A DNA stretch of 64,000 nucleotides, taken from contig NZ_UTBG01000001.1 in the NCBI RefSeq assembly GCF_900580675.1, positions 310,001 through 374,000 on the forward strand, written 5' to 3'. Numbering within the stretch: position 1 is the stretch's first letter; every line of letters starts with the position of its first letter. This stretch comes from Pseudomonas viridiflava. Lineage in GTDB: Bacteria; Pseudomonadota; Gammaproteobacteria; Pseudomonadales; Pseudomonadaceae. Of the stretch, positions 42,721 through 53,442 are shown piece by piece. The notes under the pieces were generated by a model. That model was not told the origin of the DNA. It saw only the letters and a list, made by a program, of their open reading frames with translations, and made no database searches. Made by a program: the position numbers and the translations under genes.

Positions 42721-43892
42721 GGCAACAGTTGCTCCCAGGCAGGCAGGCCGATGGCGGGTTTTGGCAGGTCGGGCAGGGCGTCGGTGGCGCCTGGGCGGAT
42801 GCCGTCGCGTTCCAGCGCGTTGAGCACCCGGTCGGCGAAGTCCGGCGCCAGGGCCAGTTTGGTCGGCCAACCCACCAGCAGGCGGCCCTGTTCGGCAAGG
42901 AATGCGTTGTCAGGGCGGCTGAGGCCCGATTGCAACGGCTCGGCACGGTCCACGCGCAAGGTGGCCCAGCGGGTCTGGCTCATGTCGATCCACGGCAGCA
43001 ATTGCGCCAGCTCTTTCTGTGCAGTGGCGATCTGCTCTTCAGGCGTGCGCGCCACCCCATCGGCCTCGGCGATATCGCCGCCCATGTACCACACCCAGTT
43101 GCCATCGGCGGCAGGGTGGGTGGTCACGGTGATGCGCGGTTTGGTGCCGCCGCCCAGGCAGTGGGCGTACAGCGGCTTCAAGCCCGGGCCTTTGGCGATG
43201 ATCATGTGCAGCGGGCGTTTTTGCATGGCCGGCTGGCTCAGGCCCAGGGCGCTCAACAAATCGGCAGTGCCGCCGCCCGCGCTCAGCACGATGCGCTGGG
43301 CACGGATCTCGCGGCCATCAACCTTCAGGCCCACCAGGGTGTCGCCTTCCAGCAACGGTTCGATGTGCTGCCCGGCGAGCAAGCCGTCACCGGCCAATTG
43401 CGCCAGGCGTTCGATCAGGCTCGGCACGTCCACCACCAGTTCGGCCAGGCGATAGACCTTGCCCTTGAAGCGGCGATCCTGCAGCGCAGGCGGCAGCTCG
43501 TCGCCCTTGACCTGATCGACGCGGCCGCGCACGGCCTTGCTTGCGAAGAAGCTGGTGAGGTTGCCCGCGATCGTACCCGGTGACCACAGGTAGTGCGCTT
43601 CGGACAGCAGGCGCACGCCCGACAAGTCCAGCTCGCCGCTGCCGGCCAAGGCTTCACGCCAGCGGCGCGGCATGTCGGCAATGGCTTCGGAGGCGCCGGT
43701 GAGGGCGCCATGCAGGGCGTATTTCGCGCCGCCGTGGATAATCCCCTGGGACTTCACGCTTTGCCCGCCACCCAAGGTGGCGCTTTCCACCACCACCGTG
43801 GAAAACCCCTGGCGGCGCAGGCGCGCGTTCAGCCAGAGGCCGGCAACCCCGGCGCCGACAATCAGAACGTCGGTGGAAATAACGGATGGCAT
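42717..43892 (-). CDS. FAD-dependent oxidoreductase (DAO family)
   Basis: This 391-residue flavoprotein has an N-terminal GXGXXG dinucleotide-binding motif (VGAGVAG, ~12-18), the following VVVES acidic end, and a D-amino-acid-oxidase-like fold with SQGIIHGG near 48. The C-terminal part has RVDRAEPLQSGL...LVGWPTKLALAPDF, consistent with FAD binding. It resembles glycerol-3-phosphate/D-amino acid dehydrogenases but has no specific substrate signature. It is coupled to the downstream aldo/keto reductase. Confidence 0.87.
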   Translation of the reverse strand: MPSVISTDVLIVGAGVAGLWLNARLRRQGFSTVVVESATLGGGQSVKSQGIIHGGAKYALHGALTGASEAIADMPRRWREALAGSGELDLSGVRLLSEAHYLWSPGTIAGNLTSFFASKAVRGRVDQVKGDELPPALQDRRFKGKVYRLAELVVDVPSLIERLAQLAGDGLLAGQHIEPLLEGDTLVGLKVDGREIRAQRIVLSAGGGTADLLSALGLSQPAMQKRPLHMIIAKGPGLKPLYAHCLGGGTKPRITVTTHPAADGNWVWYMGGDIAEADGVARTPEEQIATAQKELAQLLPWIDMSQTRWATLRVDRAEPLQSGLSRPDNAFLAEQGRLLVGWPTKLALAPDFADRVLNALERDGIRPGATDALPDLPKPAIGLPAWEQLLP

Positions 43893-43947
43893 GGGCGACC
43901 TCAGTGTTCAAGACAAGAGGCGCAGTATACAGGCTGCGGCGTTGCGG

Positions 43948-44283
43948 TCAGTGCCCGGCGGTTTTCGAGAACAGCTGAATCACCACCACGCCCAGCACGA
44001 TCAGGCCCATGCCGAGCATTGCCGGCAGGTCAAGCTTCTGCCCATATATAAATAGCGCCGCGATGCTCACCATCACAATACCCATCCCGGCCCAGACGGC
44101 ATAGGCCACGCCGACCGGCACGGTGCGCACCACCAGGGTCAACATCCAGAACGCCACACCGTAACCGACGATCACCAATAACAGCGGGATAGGTGTGCTC
44201 CAGCCCTTGATGGCTTTCATGGAAACGGTAGCGATCACTTCCGAGCAAATGGCGATGGCCAGGTAGCAGTAGGCGGCGTTCAT
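43948..44283 (-). CDS. emrE: Small multidrug resistance (SMR) efflux protein, EmrE-type
   Basis: This 111-residue protein has four hydrophobic helices. The essential membrane Glu is Glu15 (AICSEVIAT; Glu14 in E. coli EmrE), with the signature helices PVGVAYAVWAGMGIV and LGVVVIQLFS. It exports cationic compounds in exchange for protons as an antiparallel dimer. It is divergent from a LysR regulator, with the shared 100-base gap containing a palindrome. Confidence 0.92.
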   Translation of the reverse strand: MNAAYCYLAIAICSEVIATVSMKAIKGWSTPIPLLLVIVGYGVAFWMLTLVVRTVPVGVAYAVWAGMGIVMVSIAALFIYGQKLDLPAMLGMGLIVLGVVVIQLFSKTAGH

Positions 44284-44344
44284 GGGTCAATCCTCGGTGT
44301 GAAGCAATCTGATAAGGCTGGCATTTTAGAGGTTTGGCAGATGG

Positions 44345-44359
44345 GGTAAAGTCATTACC
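44345..44359. promoter_or_regulatory. Palindrome in the SMR/LysR divergent region
   Basis: GGTAA-N5-TTACC is a perfect 5-5-5 inverted repeat 27 bases before the LysR-type gene start. It could be the regulator's own operator and control both divergent genes. It does not strictly fit the T-N11-A rule. Confidence 0.4.
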
Positions 44360-44385
44360 TATCCGAATTGAAGATGGGATGAGCC

Positions 44386-45276
44386 ATGAGCGTGCAATGG
44401 AATCTGGAGCAGATGCGCTTGTTTGTCAGCGTCGCCGAGCAGCGCTCGTTTTCGGCGGTGGCGCGCGAGCAGCGCAAGGCGCAGTCGGCGGTCAGCAATG
44501 GCATTGCCCTGCTCGAAGCGGACCTGGGCGTTAGCCTGTTCGAGCGTAGCAGCGGCCGCCAGCCGCGCCTGACCGAGGCCGGCAGCGTGTTGCTGGAGGA
44601 AGCCCGCGAAGTACTGCGCCAGTGTGAGCGGCTGAATGGCCGCGCGCTGTCGTTGACGCGCGGTGAGGAAGCCTGCCTGCGCCTGGCTCAGGATGAGGCC
44701 ATGCTTTTCCAGCCGGTACTCGATAGCCTTGAAGCGCTGGCGGGGCAATACCCGCTGCTCGAAGTGCAACTGTCCAGCGCCGCCCAGGGCGATGTGGCGC
44801 GCAAGTTGGTTGAACGCAAGGCCGACCTGGGCCTGTTGTTCTATCACGACCAGATCCCCGAAGCCCTCGAGCGGCGGGTGGTGGGCAGTGTGGAGATGGT
44901 CACCGTGTGCGGCGTGAACCACCCGCTGGCGAAAGAGAAATACGTGACGTGCCAGCACCTGGCGCAGTTTCGCCAGTTGCTGATGTCGACCCAGACCAGT
45001 GTCTACCCCGGCAGCGAAGCGGCCAGCCCGCTGGTGTGGCGCGCCGACAGTTTCTACGTCTTGGCCGAATGGCTGATGAGCGGCCTGGGCTGGGCCTGGC
45101 TGCCACGGCATATCGTGCAATACCCGACCTATCAGCAACAAATGGTCGAACTGGACAGCGAATGGACGCCGCCAGCGCTGGTGGTCGAGCTGGTTTGGCG
45201 CCGCGACGAGCACCTCGGCCCCGCCGCGCGCTTTCTCGCCGAGCGATTTGCCGAGTGCTTGCAGGCGATCGACTGA
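44386..45276 (+). CDS. LysR-family transcriptional regulator
   Basis: This 296-residue protein has an N-terminal winged helix-turn-helix (MRLFVSVAEQRSFSAVAREQ...QSAVSNGIALLEADLG, ~10-50) and a C-terminal periplasmic-binding-like effector domain (~95-290). It is divergently oriented to the SMR efflux gene, the usual arrangement for a LysR protein controlling its neighbour. The inducer is unknown. It ends 23 bases before waaA. Confidence 0.92.
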   Translation: MSVQWNLEQMRLFVSVAEQRSFSAVAREQRKAQSAVSNGIALLEADLGVSLFERSSGRQPRLTEAGSVLLEEAREVLRQCERLNGRALSLTRGEEACLRLAQDEAMLFQPVLDSLEALAGQYPLLEVQLSSAAQGDVARKLVERKADLGLLFYHDQIPEALERRVVGSVEMVTVCGVNHPLAKEKYVTCQHLAQFRQLLMSTQTSVYPGSEAASPLVWRADSFYVLAEWLMSGLGWAWLPRHIVQYPTYQQQMVELDSEWTPPALVVELVWRRDEHLGPAARFLAERFAECLQAID

Positions 45277-45299
45277 AAAAGCCGATAAACTCCGCCGCC

Positions 45300-46574
45300 A
45301 TGAATAGAACTCTCTACAGCTGTCTGTTTTACCTGGCGCTGCCATTGGTGGCTTTACGTCTGTGGCTGCGCGCGCGTAAGGCGCCGGCCTATGCCAAGCG
45401 CATCAGCGAGCGGTTTTCCTATGGTTTGCCGGTGCTGCAGCCGGGCGGGATCTGGGTGCATGCGGTATCGGTGGGCGAGAGCATTGCCGCCGCGCCGATG
45501 GTCCGTGGGTTGCTGGAGCGTTATCCACAGCTGCCGATCACGGTCACGTGCATGACCCCCACCGGTTCCGAGCGCATCCAGGCGTTGTTCGCCAACGAGC
45601 CGCGCATCCAGCACTGCTATTTGCCCTACGATTTGCCCTGCGCGGCCAAGCGTTTTCTTGATCGGGTGCAGCCCAAGCTGGCGGTGATCATGGAAACCGA
45701 GTTGTGGCCCAACCACATCCACGCCTGCGCCCAGCGCGGTATTCCAGTGGCGCTGGCCAATGCACGGTTGTCGGCGCGTTCGGCCAAAGGCTACGCACGC
45801 TTCGCCAAGCTGACGGCGCCGATGCTCTCGCAGATGAGCTTGTTCGCCGTGCAAACCGAGACCGAGGCCCAGCGTTTCCTCAGCCTCGGCGCGCGGCCGC
45901 AAACCGTTCAGGTCACCGGCTCGATCAAGTTCGACCTCACCATCGACCCCGAGCTGCCGCAGCGCGCCGCCGCCCTGCGCGAGCAGTGGGGCGCCACCGA
46001 ACGCCCGGTGTGGATCGCCGCCAGTACCCACGAAGGCGAAGACGAAGTGGTGCTCGCGGCTCATCGCCAATTGCTCGAAAGCTACCCCAACGCGCTGCTG
46101 ATTCTGGTGCCACGTCATCAGGAGCGCTTCGGCCCGATGTTCGAGCTGAGCACGCAACACGGCTTTGCCACGGTGCGGCGCTCCAGCGGTGAGCCGGTGA
46201 CTGCGCAAACCTCGGTGTTGCTCGGCGATACCATGGGCGAGCTGTTGTTTCTCTACGCGCTGGCCGACAGCGCGTTTGTCGGTGGCAGCCTGGTGGCGAC
46301 CGGTGGGCATAACCCGCTGGAACCGGCGGCACTGGCCAAACCGGTGATCATGGGGCCGCACGTGTTCAACTTCCTCGAAATCACCGCGATGATGCGCGAA
46401 GCCGGGGCGTTGCGTGAGGTGGAGGATGCAGAGGGGCTGGCCGAGGCCGTGCGGCAGCTGTTCGAGTTGCCTCGGGATGCCCAGAAGATGGCCGAGGCGG
46501 GGCTCAAGGTGATGCAGGCCAACCAGGGTGCCTTGAAGCGTTTGCTGGGTGGGTTGGGTCGCCTGATCAACTGA
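45300..46574 (+). CDS. waaA: 3-deoxy-D-manno-octulosonic acid transferase WaaA
   Basis: This 424-residue Kdo transferase adds Kdo residues to lipid IVA from CMP-Kdo. It has an N-terminal membrane anchor (LYSCLFYLALPLVALRLWL), VHAVSVGE near 58 with the catalytic-base Glu, TCMTPTGSE, and in the GT-B C-terminal domain GGSLVATGGHNPLEPAA. The start ATG is at 45300; the frame is open upstream through the LysR gene, but that part is a shadow. Confidence 0.95.
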   Translation: MNRTLYSCLFYLALPLVALRLWLRARKAPAYAKRISERFSYGLPVLQPGGIWVHAVSVGESIAAAPMVRGLLERYPQLPITVTCMTPTGSERIQALFANEPRIQHCYLPYDLPCAAKRFLDRVQPKLAVIMETELWPNHIHACAQRGIPVALANARLSARSAKGYARFAKLTAPMLSQMSLFAVQTETEAQRFLSLGARPQTVQVTGSIKFDLTIDPELPQRAAALREQWGATERPVWIAASTHEGEDEVVLAAHRQLLESYPNALLILVPRHQERFGPMFELSTQHGFATVRRSSGEPVTAQTSVLLGDTMGELLFLYALADSAFVGGSLVATGGHNPLEPAALAKPVIMGPHVFNFLEITAMMREAGALREVEDAEGLAEAVRQLFELPRDAQKMAEAGLKVMQANQGALKRLLGGLGRLIN

Positions 46575-46590
46575 CACAGCACCGCATAAC

Positions 46591-46688
46591 CAATGTGGGA
46601 GGGGGCTTGCTCCCGATAGCGGTGGATCAGCCAATACATGTGCTGACTGACACACTGCCATCGGGAGCAAGCCCCCTCCCACATTGGT
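46591..46688. repeat. Paired extragenic palindrome (REPIN-like), GGGGGC variant, perfect 28-bp arms
   Basis: Arms 46591-46618 and 46661-46688 are exact reverse complements (core GTGGGAGGGGGCTTGCTCCC). It lies between the convergent ends of waaA and opmH. This sequence variant differs from the other pairs in the window. Confidence 0.9.
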
Positions 46689-46699
46689 TTGTAGTGTGT

Positions 46700-48139
46700 T
46701 CAGTAACCGGGGCGGGCTTTCAACTGCTCGGCCGCAGCCTTGGCCAGGTCCGGTGGCAGGAAGTCCTTGTCCGGGTTGTAGTCAACCTTGAGGTAGCGCG
46801 CCAGGTCCTGCAGATCCCCTGGGTTCAAAGTCCCCGCCGCCTGCTTCAGGCGCAGGTTATCGAGGATGTAGTCGTAGCGGCTGTTGTTGTAGTTGCGCAC
46901 CGACGCGTACAGCTGGCGCTGTGAATCGAGCACATCGACGATGTTGCGCGTGCCGACCTGGTAACCGATTTCCGTGGCTTCCACCGCGCTCTGGTTGGAG
47001 ATGATCGACTGGCGGCGCGCCTGCACCTGCTCCACATCAGTGTTCACCGCGCGGTGCAGGTTGCGCGTGTTTTCCACCACCTGGCGGCGCAGGCCTTCGC
47101 GTTGCTGCTCGGTCTGGCCCAGGCGCGAGTAGGACTCACGCACTTGCGAGCTGGTCAGGCCGCCGCTGTAGATCGGGATATTCAGGCGCAGGCCGATGGT
47201 GCGTTGCTCCACATCGCCACGATACGGCGTGCCAAAGGCATTCGGGTTGCTGAAACCGAGGGCGTCGTTATCACCTTTCTCGTACTGCGCCACGGCGTCC
47301 AGGGTCGGCGCGTGGCCGGCCTTGCGTTGCTTGAGGGTTTCCTCGGCGGCGGTCACGGCGTAGTTGCTGGCGAGCAAATTCAGGTTTTGGCGGCCGGCTG
47401 TCTCGACCCAAGCCTTGGCGTCGTTGGGCAGCGGCGGCAACACCGGCAGCGTGTGGACAATGCCCTGAATCGAATTGTACTGACGGTTGGTCAGGGTAAT
47501 CAGCGCTTCAAACGCGTCGTCCACCTGACGCTGGGCCAGGATGCGGTTGGCGCGCGCGGTGTCGTAGCTGGCCTGGGATTGCAGCACGTCGGTCTTGTCC
47601 GACAGGCCCACGTCGAAGCGCTCGTTGGATTGATCGAGCTGGCGCTTGAACGCATTTTCTTCGGCCTTGGTCGAGGCCAGGTTGTCCTGGGCGCGCAGCA
47701 CGGCAAAGTAGCTTTCGGCGCTTTGCAGGATCAGGTTCTGCTCGGTCGCCGACAGTTGCAGGGCGGCCTGTTCATTGGTGGCCTCGGCCGCTTGCAGCTG
47801 GAACCAGCGGTCGGCGCGGAACAGCGGCTGGCTCAGGGTCGCGCGCCAGGAGTGTGCGTCGCGGTTGGCGGTGGCCGCCGGCGTGTCGATCTGGGTGCGC
47901 ACGTTATTGATGTCCGCACCGCCCGACAGGTTCGGCAGCAAGCCGGCACGCGCCTGGGGCACCACTTCTTTCTGCGCGCCGTATTGCGCGCGGGCGGCGG
48001 CCAGGTCGGCGTTGTTGTCGACGGCTTCCTGGTAGACGCTGACCAAGTCAGTTCTGGCGGACAAGGGCGCTTCAGCTGCCCAGACCATTCCGTTGGTCGC
48101 ACAAGACACGGCGAGAGCCAGTGAGAGTTTGCGCAGCAT
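46700..48139 (-). CDS. opmH: TolC-family outer-membrane efflux/secretion channel OpmH
   Basis: This 479-residue protein has a signal peptide (MLRKLSLALAVSC...VWAAE) and two OEP repeats of long helices, typical of TolC. Motifs include QPLFRADRW in the first repeat, LNIPIYSGG in the second, and VGTRNIVDVLDSQRQLY near the C-terminal helix. As a trimer it forms the outer-membrane duct for efflux pumps and type I secretion. From memory the P. aeruginosa gene before thiC (PA4974) is opmH; the symbol rests on that synteny. Confidence 0.9.
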   Translation of the reverse strand: MLRKLSLALAVSCATNGMVWAAEAPLSARTDLVSVYQEAVDNNADLAAARAQYGAQKEVVPQARAGLLPNLSGGADINNVRTQIDTPAATANRDAHSWRATLSQPLFRADRWFQLQAAEATNEQAALQLSATEQNLILQSAESYFAVLRAQDNLASTKAEENAFKRQLDQSNERFDVGLSDKTDVLQSQASYDTARANRILAQRQVDDAFEALITLTNRQYNSIQGIVHTLPVLPPLPNDAKAWVETAGRQNLNLLASNYAVTAAEETLKQRKAGHAPTLDAVAQYEKGDNDALGFSNPNAFGTPYRGDVEQRTIGLRLNIPIYSGGLTSSQVRESYSRLGQTEQQREGLRRQVVENTRNLHRAVNTDVEQVQARRQSIISNQSAVEATEIGYQVGTRNIVDVLDSQRQLYASVRNYNNSRYDYILDNLRLKQAAGTLNPGDLQDLARYLKVDYNPDKDFLPPDLAKAAAEQLKARPGY

Positions 48140-48339
48140 GAGGCGATCCCTAGAGTGAATATTACGGCGCTAATTTAGCGCCCAAGGCTAAGGCTGGCCA
48201 TTCCCGGCGTCAAGCGTTGTGGCAGGCCACGAGTGTAGTGGCGCTGACTCGGCGCAACAATCCCGCAATCCCGCCATTCATCACGCTGAATGCACCGCTA
48301 TTGGCAATTTGCCCGCGGCATGGTCTAGACTGGCCGCGT
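48140..48339. other. Divergent intergenic region opmH / thiC leader
   Basis: This 200-base gap must hold the opmH promoter (minus strand) and the thiC promoter (plus strand). I see no gene. I found no unambiguous promoter by eye; CATGGTCTAGACTGG near 48319-48333 could include a -10-like TAGACT for thiC. Confidence 0.45.
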
Positions 48340-48430
48340 TCTTGTCGGGGTGCCTTGTTGGAAGGCTGAGATCGGTAAATACCGGATCCCGTTGAACCTG
48401 ATCAGGTTAACGCCTGCGTAGGGAACAAGA
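48340..48430 (+). promoter_or_regulatory. TPP riboswitch (THI element) upstream of thiC
   Basis: The conserved THI-box elements occur in order: CGGGGTGCC at the 5' side, GGCTGAGATC (J2-3 region), GAACCTGATCAGGTTAACGC and CTGCGTAGGGAA. Stem P1 is formed by TCTTGT (48340-48345) with ACAAGA (48425-48430). It binds thiamine pyrophosphate in the mRNA and lowers thiC expression. It ends 160 bases before the thiC start, leaving room for an expression platform that could sequester the SD. Confidence 0.95.
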
Positions 48431-48575
48431 TTTCTCGTCCCCCGGCGAGTCCTCTTGTGCTTCGTCCGGGATGTTGTTCGACCATCGAACAGCCCTCGTG
48501 CGCCAAGCACAGCACTGGTTTCAGTGCGTCCATCCGTCACAGGTTCGCTCCGACAAAAATCCACCGCCTGGATAA

Positions 48576-50495
<1,920 letters not shown>

Positions 50496-50501
50496 TCCAG
50501 A

Positions 50502-50525
50502 GGCGGCGGTGACTGTGCCGCCGCC
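50502..50525 (+). terminator. GC hairpin after thiC
   Basis: A perfect 8-bp stem (GGCGGCGG with CCGCCGCC, 8-base loop) lies six bases after the thiC stop. It has no T tract and merges into the following palindromic repeat, so it may attenuate rather than end transcription into cytX. Confidence 0.45.
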
Positions 50526-50595
50526 ATCGCGGGCAAGCCCGGCTCCCACATTTGGAATGCATTCCAGTGTGGGAGCCGGGCGTGCCCGCGATAGC
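50523..50595. repeat. Paired extragenic palindrome (REPIN-like), GCCGGGC variant
   Basis: Arms 50523-50551 and 50567-50595 are inverted copies with a couple of mismatches, similar to the element at 13491-13577. The short spacer holds a second perfect palindrome, TGGAATGCATTCCA. It lies between thiC and cytX. Confidence 0.85.
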
Positions 50596-50635
50596 GATCT
50601 CCCAAACAACAAAGTGTCCCTCAGAGATAACACCC

Positions 50636-51925
50636 TTGAACATTCAACCCAGCACCTACTCCCCGGACATCGCGGTCCCCGCTGACAAGCGCGTGTTCGG
50701 CGCCCGCGACCTGTTCTCCCTGTGGTTCTCCCTCGGCATCGGCCTGATGGTGCTGCAGACCGGCGCGCTATTGGCGCCGGGCCTGGGCCTGTCCGGCTCC
50801 TTGCTGGCGATTTTTCTCGGCACCCTGGTCGGCGTACTGCTGCTGGCTGCCGTTGGCGTGATCGGTAGCGACACCGGCCTGTCGGCCATGGCCGCGCTCA
50901 AACTCAGCCTGGGCGCCAAGGGCGCCAGCTTGCCGGCGCTGTTGAACCTGCTGCAGCTGATCGGCTGGGGCTCGTTCGAAATCATCGTGATGCGCGATGC
51001 CGCCAGCCTGTTGGGCACGCGCGCGTTCAGCGAAGGCAGCCTAATGGCCAGCCCATTGCTGTGGACGCTGTTTTTCGGCGGCCTGGCGACCTTGCTCGCC
51101 GTGAGTGGCCCGCTGACGTTTGTACGGCAAATCCTGCGCAAGTGGGGCATCTGGCTGCTGCTTGCCGCTTGCCTGTGGCTGACCTGGAACCTGTTCGCCA
51201 AGGCTGACCTCAGCGCACTCTGGGCCAGGGCTGGTGACGGTTCGATGCCGTTTGCGGTGGGTTTTGATATCGCTATCGCCATGCCGCTGTCGTGGCTGCC
51301 GCTGATCGCCGATTACTCGCGTTTCGGCAAGCGCGCGAAAAGCGTGTTCGGCGGCACCGCCCTGGGGTTCTTTATCGGCAATTTCTGGCTGATGAGCCTG
51401 GGCGTGGCCTACACCTTGGCGTTTGCGCCCAGCGGTGAGGTGAATGCGTTGTTGCTGGCATTGGCCGGGGCCGGTTTGGGTATTCCGCTGCTGTTGATCC
51501 TGTTGGACGAGTCGGAAAACGCCTTTGCCGATATTCACTCGGCAGCCGTATCCAGCGGGATTCTGTTGCGCTTGAAGGTCGAGCACCTGGCCTTGGCCAT
51601 CGGCGTGCTTTGCACCCTGATCGCCTGTTTTGCGCCGTTGGCCCAGTACCAGAACTTCCTGTTGCTGATCGGCTCGGTGTTCGCGCCGCTATTTGGCGTA
51701 GTGCTGGTGGATCATTTCATCCTGCGTCGCCGTGGCCAGGGGGCGGTTGCCAACCTGCGCTGGCCGGCGCTCCTGGCCTGGCTGGGTGGCATCGTGACCT
51801 ACCACCTGCTGGCCAACCTGTATCCGGATATCGGCGCAACCCTGCCGGCACTGGTGCTGGCAGGGCTGTTGCAGTTCATCCTCGGCCGGGCCTTCAGCGG
51901 CGCGCGGGCACCAGCTCAGGCTTGA
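50636..51925 (+). CDS. cytX: Putative hydroxymethylpyrimidine permease CytX
   Basis: This 429-residue protein has about twelve hydrophobic helices and belongs to the nucleobase:cation symporter-1 (cytosine/purine permease) group; FSLWFSLGIGLMVLQTG near the N-terminus is typical. Position after thiC and its riboswitch supports uptake of the thiamin pyrimidine HMP. The start is inferred to be TTG 50636, since the open frame upstream is the REP element and offers no plausible SD. The SD for the TTG is itself weak. Its 3' end overlaps the convergent lipoprotein gene by 32 bases. Confidence 0.85.
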   Translation: MNIQPSTYSPDIAVPADKRVFGARDLFSLWFSLGIGLMVLQTGALLAPGLGLSGSLLAIFLGTLVGVLLLAAVGVIGSDTGLSAMAALKLSLGAKGASLPALLNLLQLIGWGSFEIIVMRDAASLLGTRAFSEGSLMASPLLWTLFFGGLATLLAVSGPLTFVRQILRKWGIWLLLAACLWLTWNLFAKADLSALWARAGDGSMPFAVGFDIAIAMPLSWLPLIADYSRFGKRAKSVFGGTALGFFIGNFWLMSLGVAYTLAFAPSGEVNALLLALAGAGLGIPLLLILLDESENAFADIHSAAVSSGILLRLKVEHLALAIGVLCTLIACFAPLAQYQNFLLLIGSVFAPLFGVVLVDHFILRRRGQGAVANLRWPALLAWLGGIVTYHLLANLYPDIGATLPALVLAGLLQFILGRAFSGARAPAQA

Positions 51926-52631
51926 TGATGCCGTCGAGGCGCGAGTAGGGAATCTGCAACTCGACGTGGCCCAGCGCATACGGCGCGATGGTGGTGGTGG
52001 GGTACTTGAGGACCACGGCGCCATAGGTCAGGGCCACGTTCGGGGTTTTCTGGAAGGGGTAGGTCTTCACGTACTCCGGCTCCAGGCTCAGGCGGGTGCT
52101 GATCAGCCAGCTGTTGTGGGCCACCTGGGCGGCTTTCCAGAACGCATCTTCCTTGCCGGGCAGCAGCATGTCGGTCAGCGTGAGTGCCTTTTGCTGCTGG
52201 CGCGAATAGTTGATGAACGCGCGGCCCGGCTCGCCATGGGTGGCGCCCTGGTCCAGGTAACTGGACAACTCGATGATCACCAAGCCGTCATGCTGCTCGC
52301 GTACCTTGGCCTGCAAGTACATGCTGTTGCGCGGCGCGGCGGTTTGCAGGAATTGCTCGCGATAGGTTTCCAGGCTGGTCGGCAGCGGGTCGCTTTGGGT
52401 CATTTCCAGCAGACGCTGTTCGATCAAGGCGTCCAGCTTGGGTTCCTTGGCAAAATGCACGGTGTCGATATTCACCAGCGGGCAATCGGCGCTGGCGCAG
52501 CCCGGCTTGCTTTGCTCGGTGGCATCGCGGGTGGCTTCCACCGGTGCGCGATAACTGGGTTGGAACAGGCTTTGGCAGGCACCAAGGGTCAGTGCGATAC
52601 AGGCCACGGAGGCGATTTTTAAAAGCGACAT
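51894..52631 (-). CDS. RsiV-like lipoprotein (DUF3298 family)
   Basis: This 245-residue lipoprotein has signal MSLLKIASVACIALTLGAC with Cys19. The mature part matches the DUF3298/RsiV C-terminal pattern: a central YLDQGATHGEPGRAFINY, then ALTLTDMLLPGKEDAFW, and a C-terminal APYALGHVELQIPYSRL. These proteins resemble the periplasmic domain of anti-sigma RsiV, but the cytoplasmic anti-sigma part is absent. The role is unknown. The 3' end overlaps cytX on the other strand; it is divergent from nudF. Confidence 0.83.
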   Translation of the reverse strand: MSLLKIASVACIALTLGACQSLFQPSYRAPVEATRDATEQSKPGCASADCPLVNIDTVHFAKEPKLDALIEQRLLEMTQSDPLPTSLETYREQFLQTAAPRNSMYLQAKVREQHDGLVIIELSSYLDQGATHGEPGRAFINYSRQQQKALTLTDMLLPGKEDAFWKAAQVAHNSWLISTRLSLEPEYVKTYPFQKTPNVALTYGAVVLKYPTTTIAPYALGHVELQIPYSRLDGIIKPELVPARR

Positions 52632-52824
52632 GGATGTCCTTCGTCTATCGAGAAGAGCGAAATTTGTGGAACTTCGACTACCGGCATGGCAGTCAGTTCG
52701 CCACTAAGCTGATTAGAGTGTTTTTGGCGCTCGCCGTCTATCCCGGCAACCGGAAAGGGGCTGCACCAACCGGCAGGAGCGCGTTAGGATGGCGCCAATT
52801 GCTCAGGCTTAACGAGGATGGGAT

Positions 52825-53442
52825 ATGACGGATTTAGCAAAATCGACGCCGAGCAAAATCGAAATTGTTCAGCGCGACAATGCCTACGCAGGCTTCTACA
52901 AACTCGATCGCATGCAATTGCGCCACGAAAAATTCGATGGCGGCATGAGCCGGGTGATCAACCGTGAGATTTTCGTGCGTCACGACGCAGTGTGCGTGTT
53001 GCCCTACGACCCACAGCGCGACGAAGTGGTGTTGAACGAGCAGTTTCGCGTCGGCGCCATGGGCCGTACCGACAACCCCTGGCTGATCGAGATGGTCGCC
53101 GGCCTGATCGACAAGGATGAGCAACCGGAGGAGGTTGCACACCGCGAAGCCGAGGAGGAAGCTGGGCTGACATTCTCCGCGCTGTGGCCGATCACCAAAT
53201 ATTTCCCGTCGCCCGGTGGCAGTACTGAATATGTGCACTTGTACCTGGGCCGTTGCGACAGCACGGGCGTAGGTGGCGTCCATGGACTGGAAGAAGAGGC
53301 AGAAGATATCCGCGTCACCACCTGGGCGTTCGAAGATGCCCTGCAAGCGGTGCGTGACGGCAAAATTTCCAACGCAGCCAGCATTATCGCCCTGCAGTGG
53401 CTTGCGCTTAATCGCGCGGAAGTGAGGGGGTTATGGCAGTAA
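52825..53442 (+). CDS. nudF: ADP-ribose pyrophosphatase NudF (Nudix hydrolase)
   Basis: This 205-residue protein has a complete Nudix box GX5EX7REUXEEXGU. It begins GLIDKDEQPEE near 92 and ends REAEEEAGL near 115. It hydrolyses ADP-ribose to AMP and ribose-5-phosphate and may affect glycogen or NAD metabolism. It starts the conserved run nudF-DUF1249-cpdA-yqiA-parE, also found in E. coli. Its end overlaps the DUF1249 gene by 10 bases. Confidence 0.93.
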   Translation: MTDLAKSTPSKIEIVQRDNAYAGFYKLDRMQLRHEKFDGGMSRVINREIFVRHDAVCVLPYDPQRDEVVLNEQFRVGAMGRTDNPWLIEMVAGLIDKDEQPEEVAHREAEEEAGLTFSALWPITKYFPSPGGSTEYVHLYLGRCDSTGVGGVHGLEEEAEDIRVTTWAFEDALQAVRDGKISNAASIIALQWLALNRAEVRGLWQ

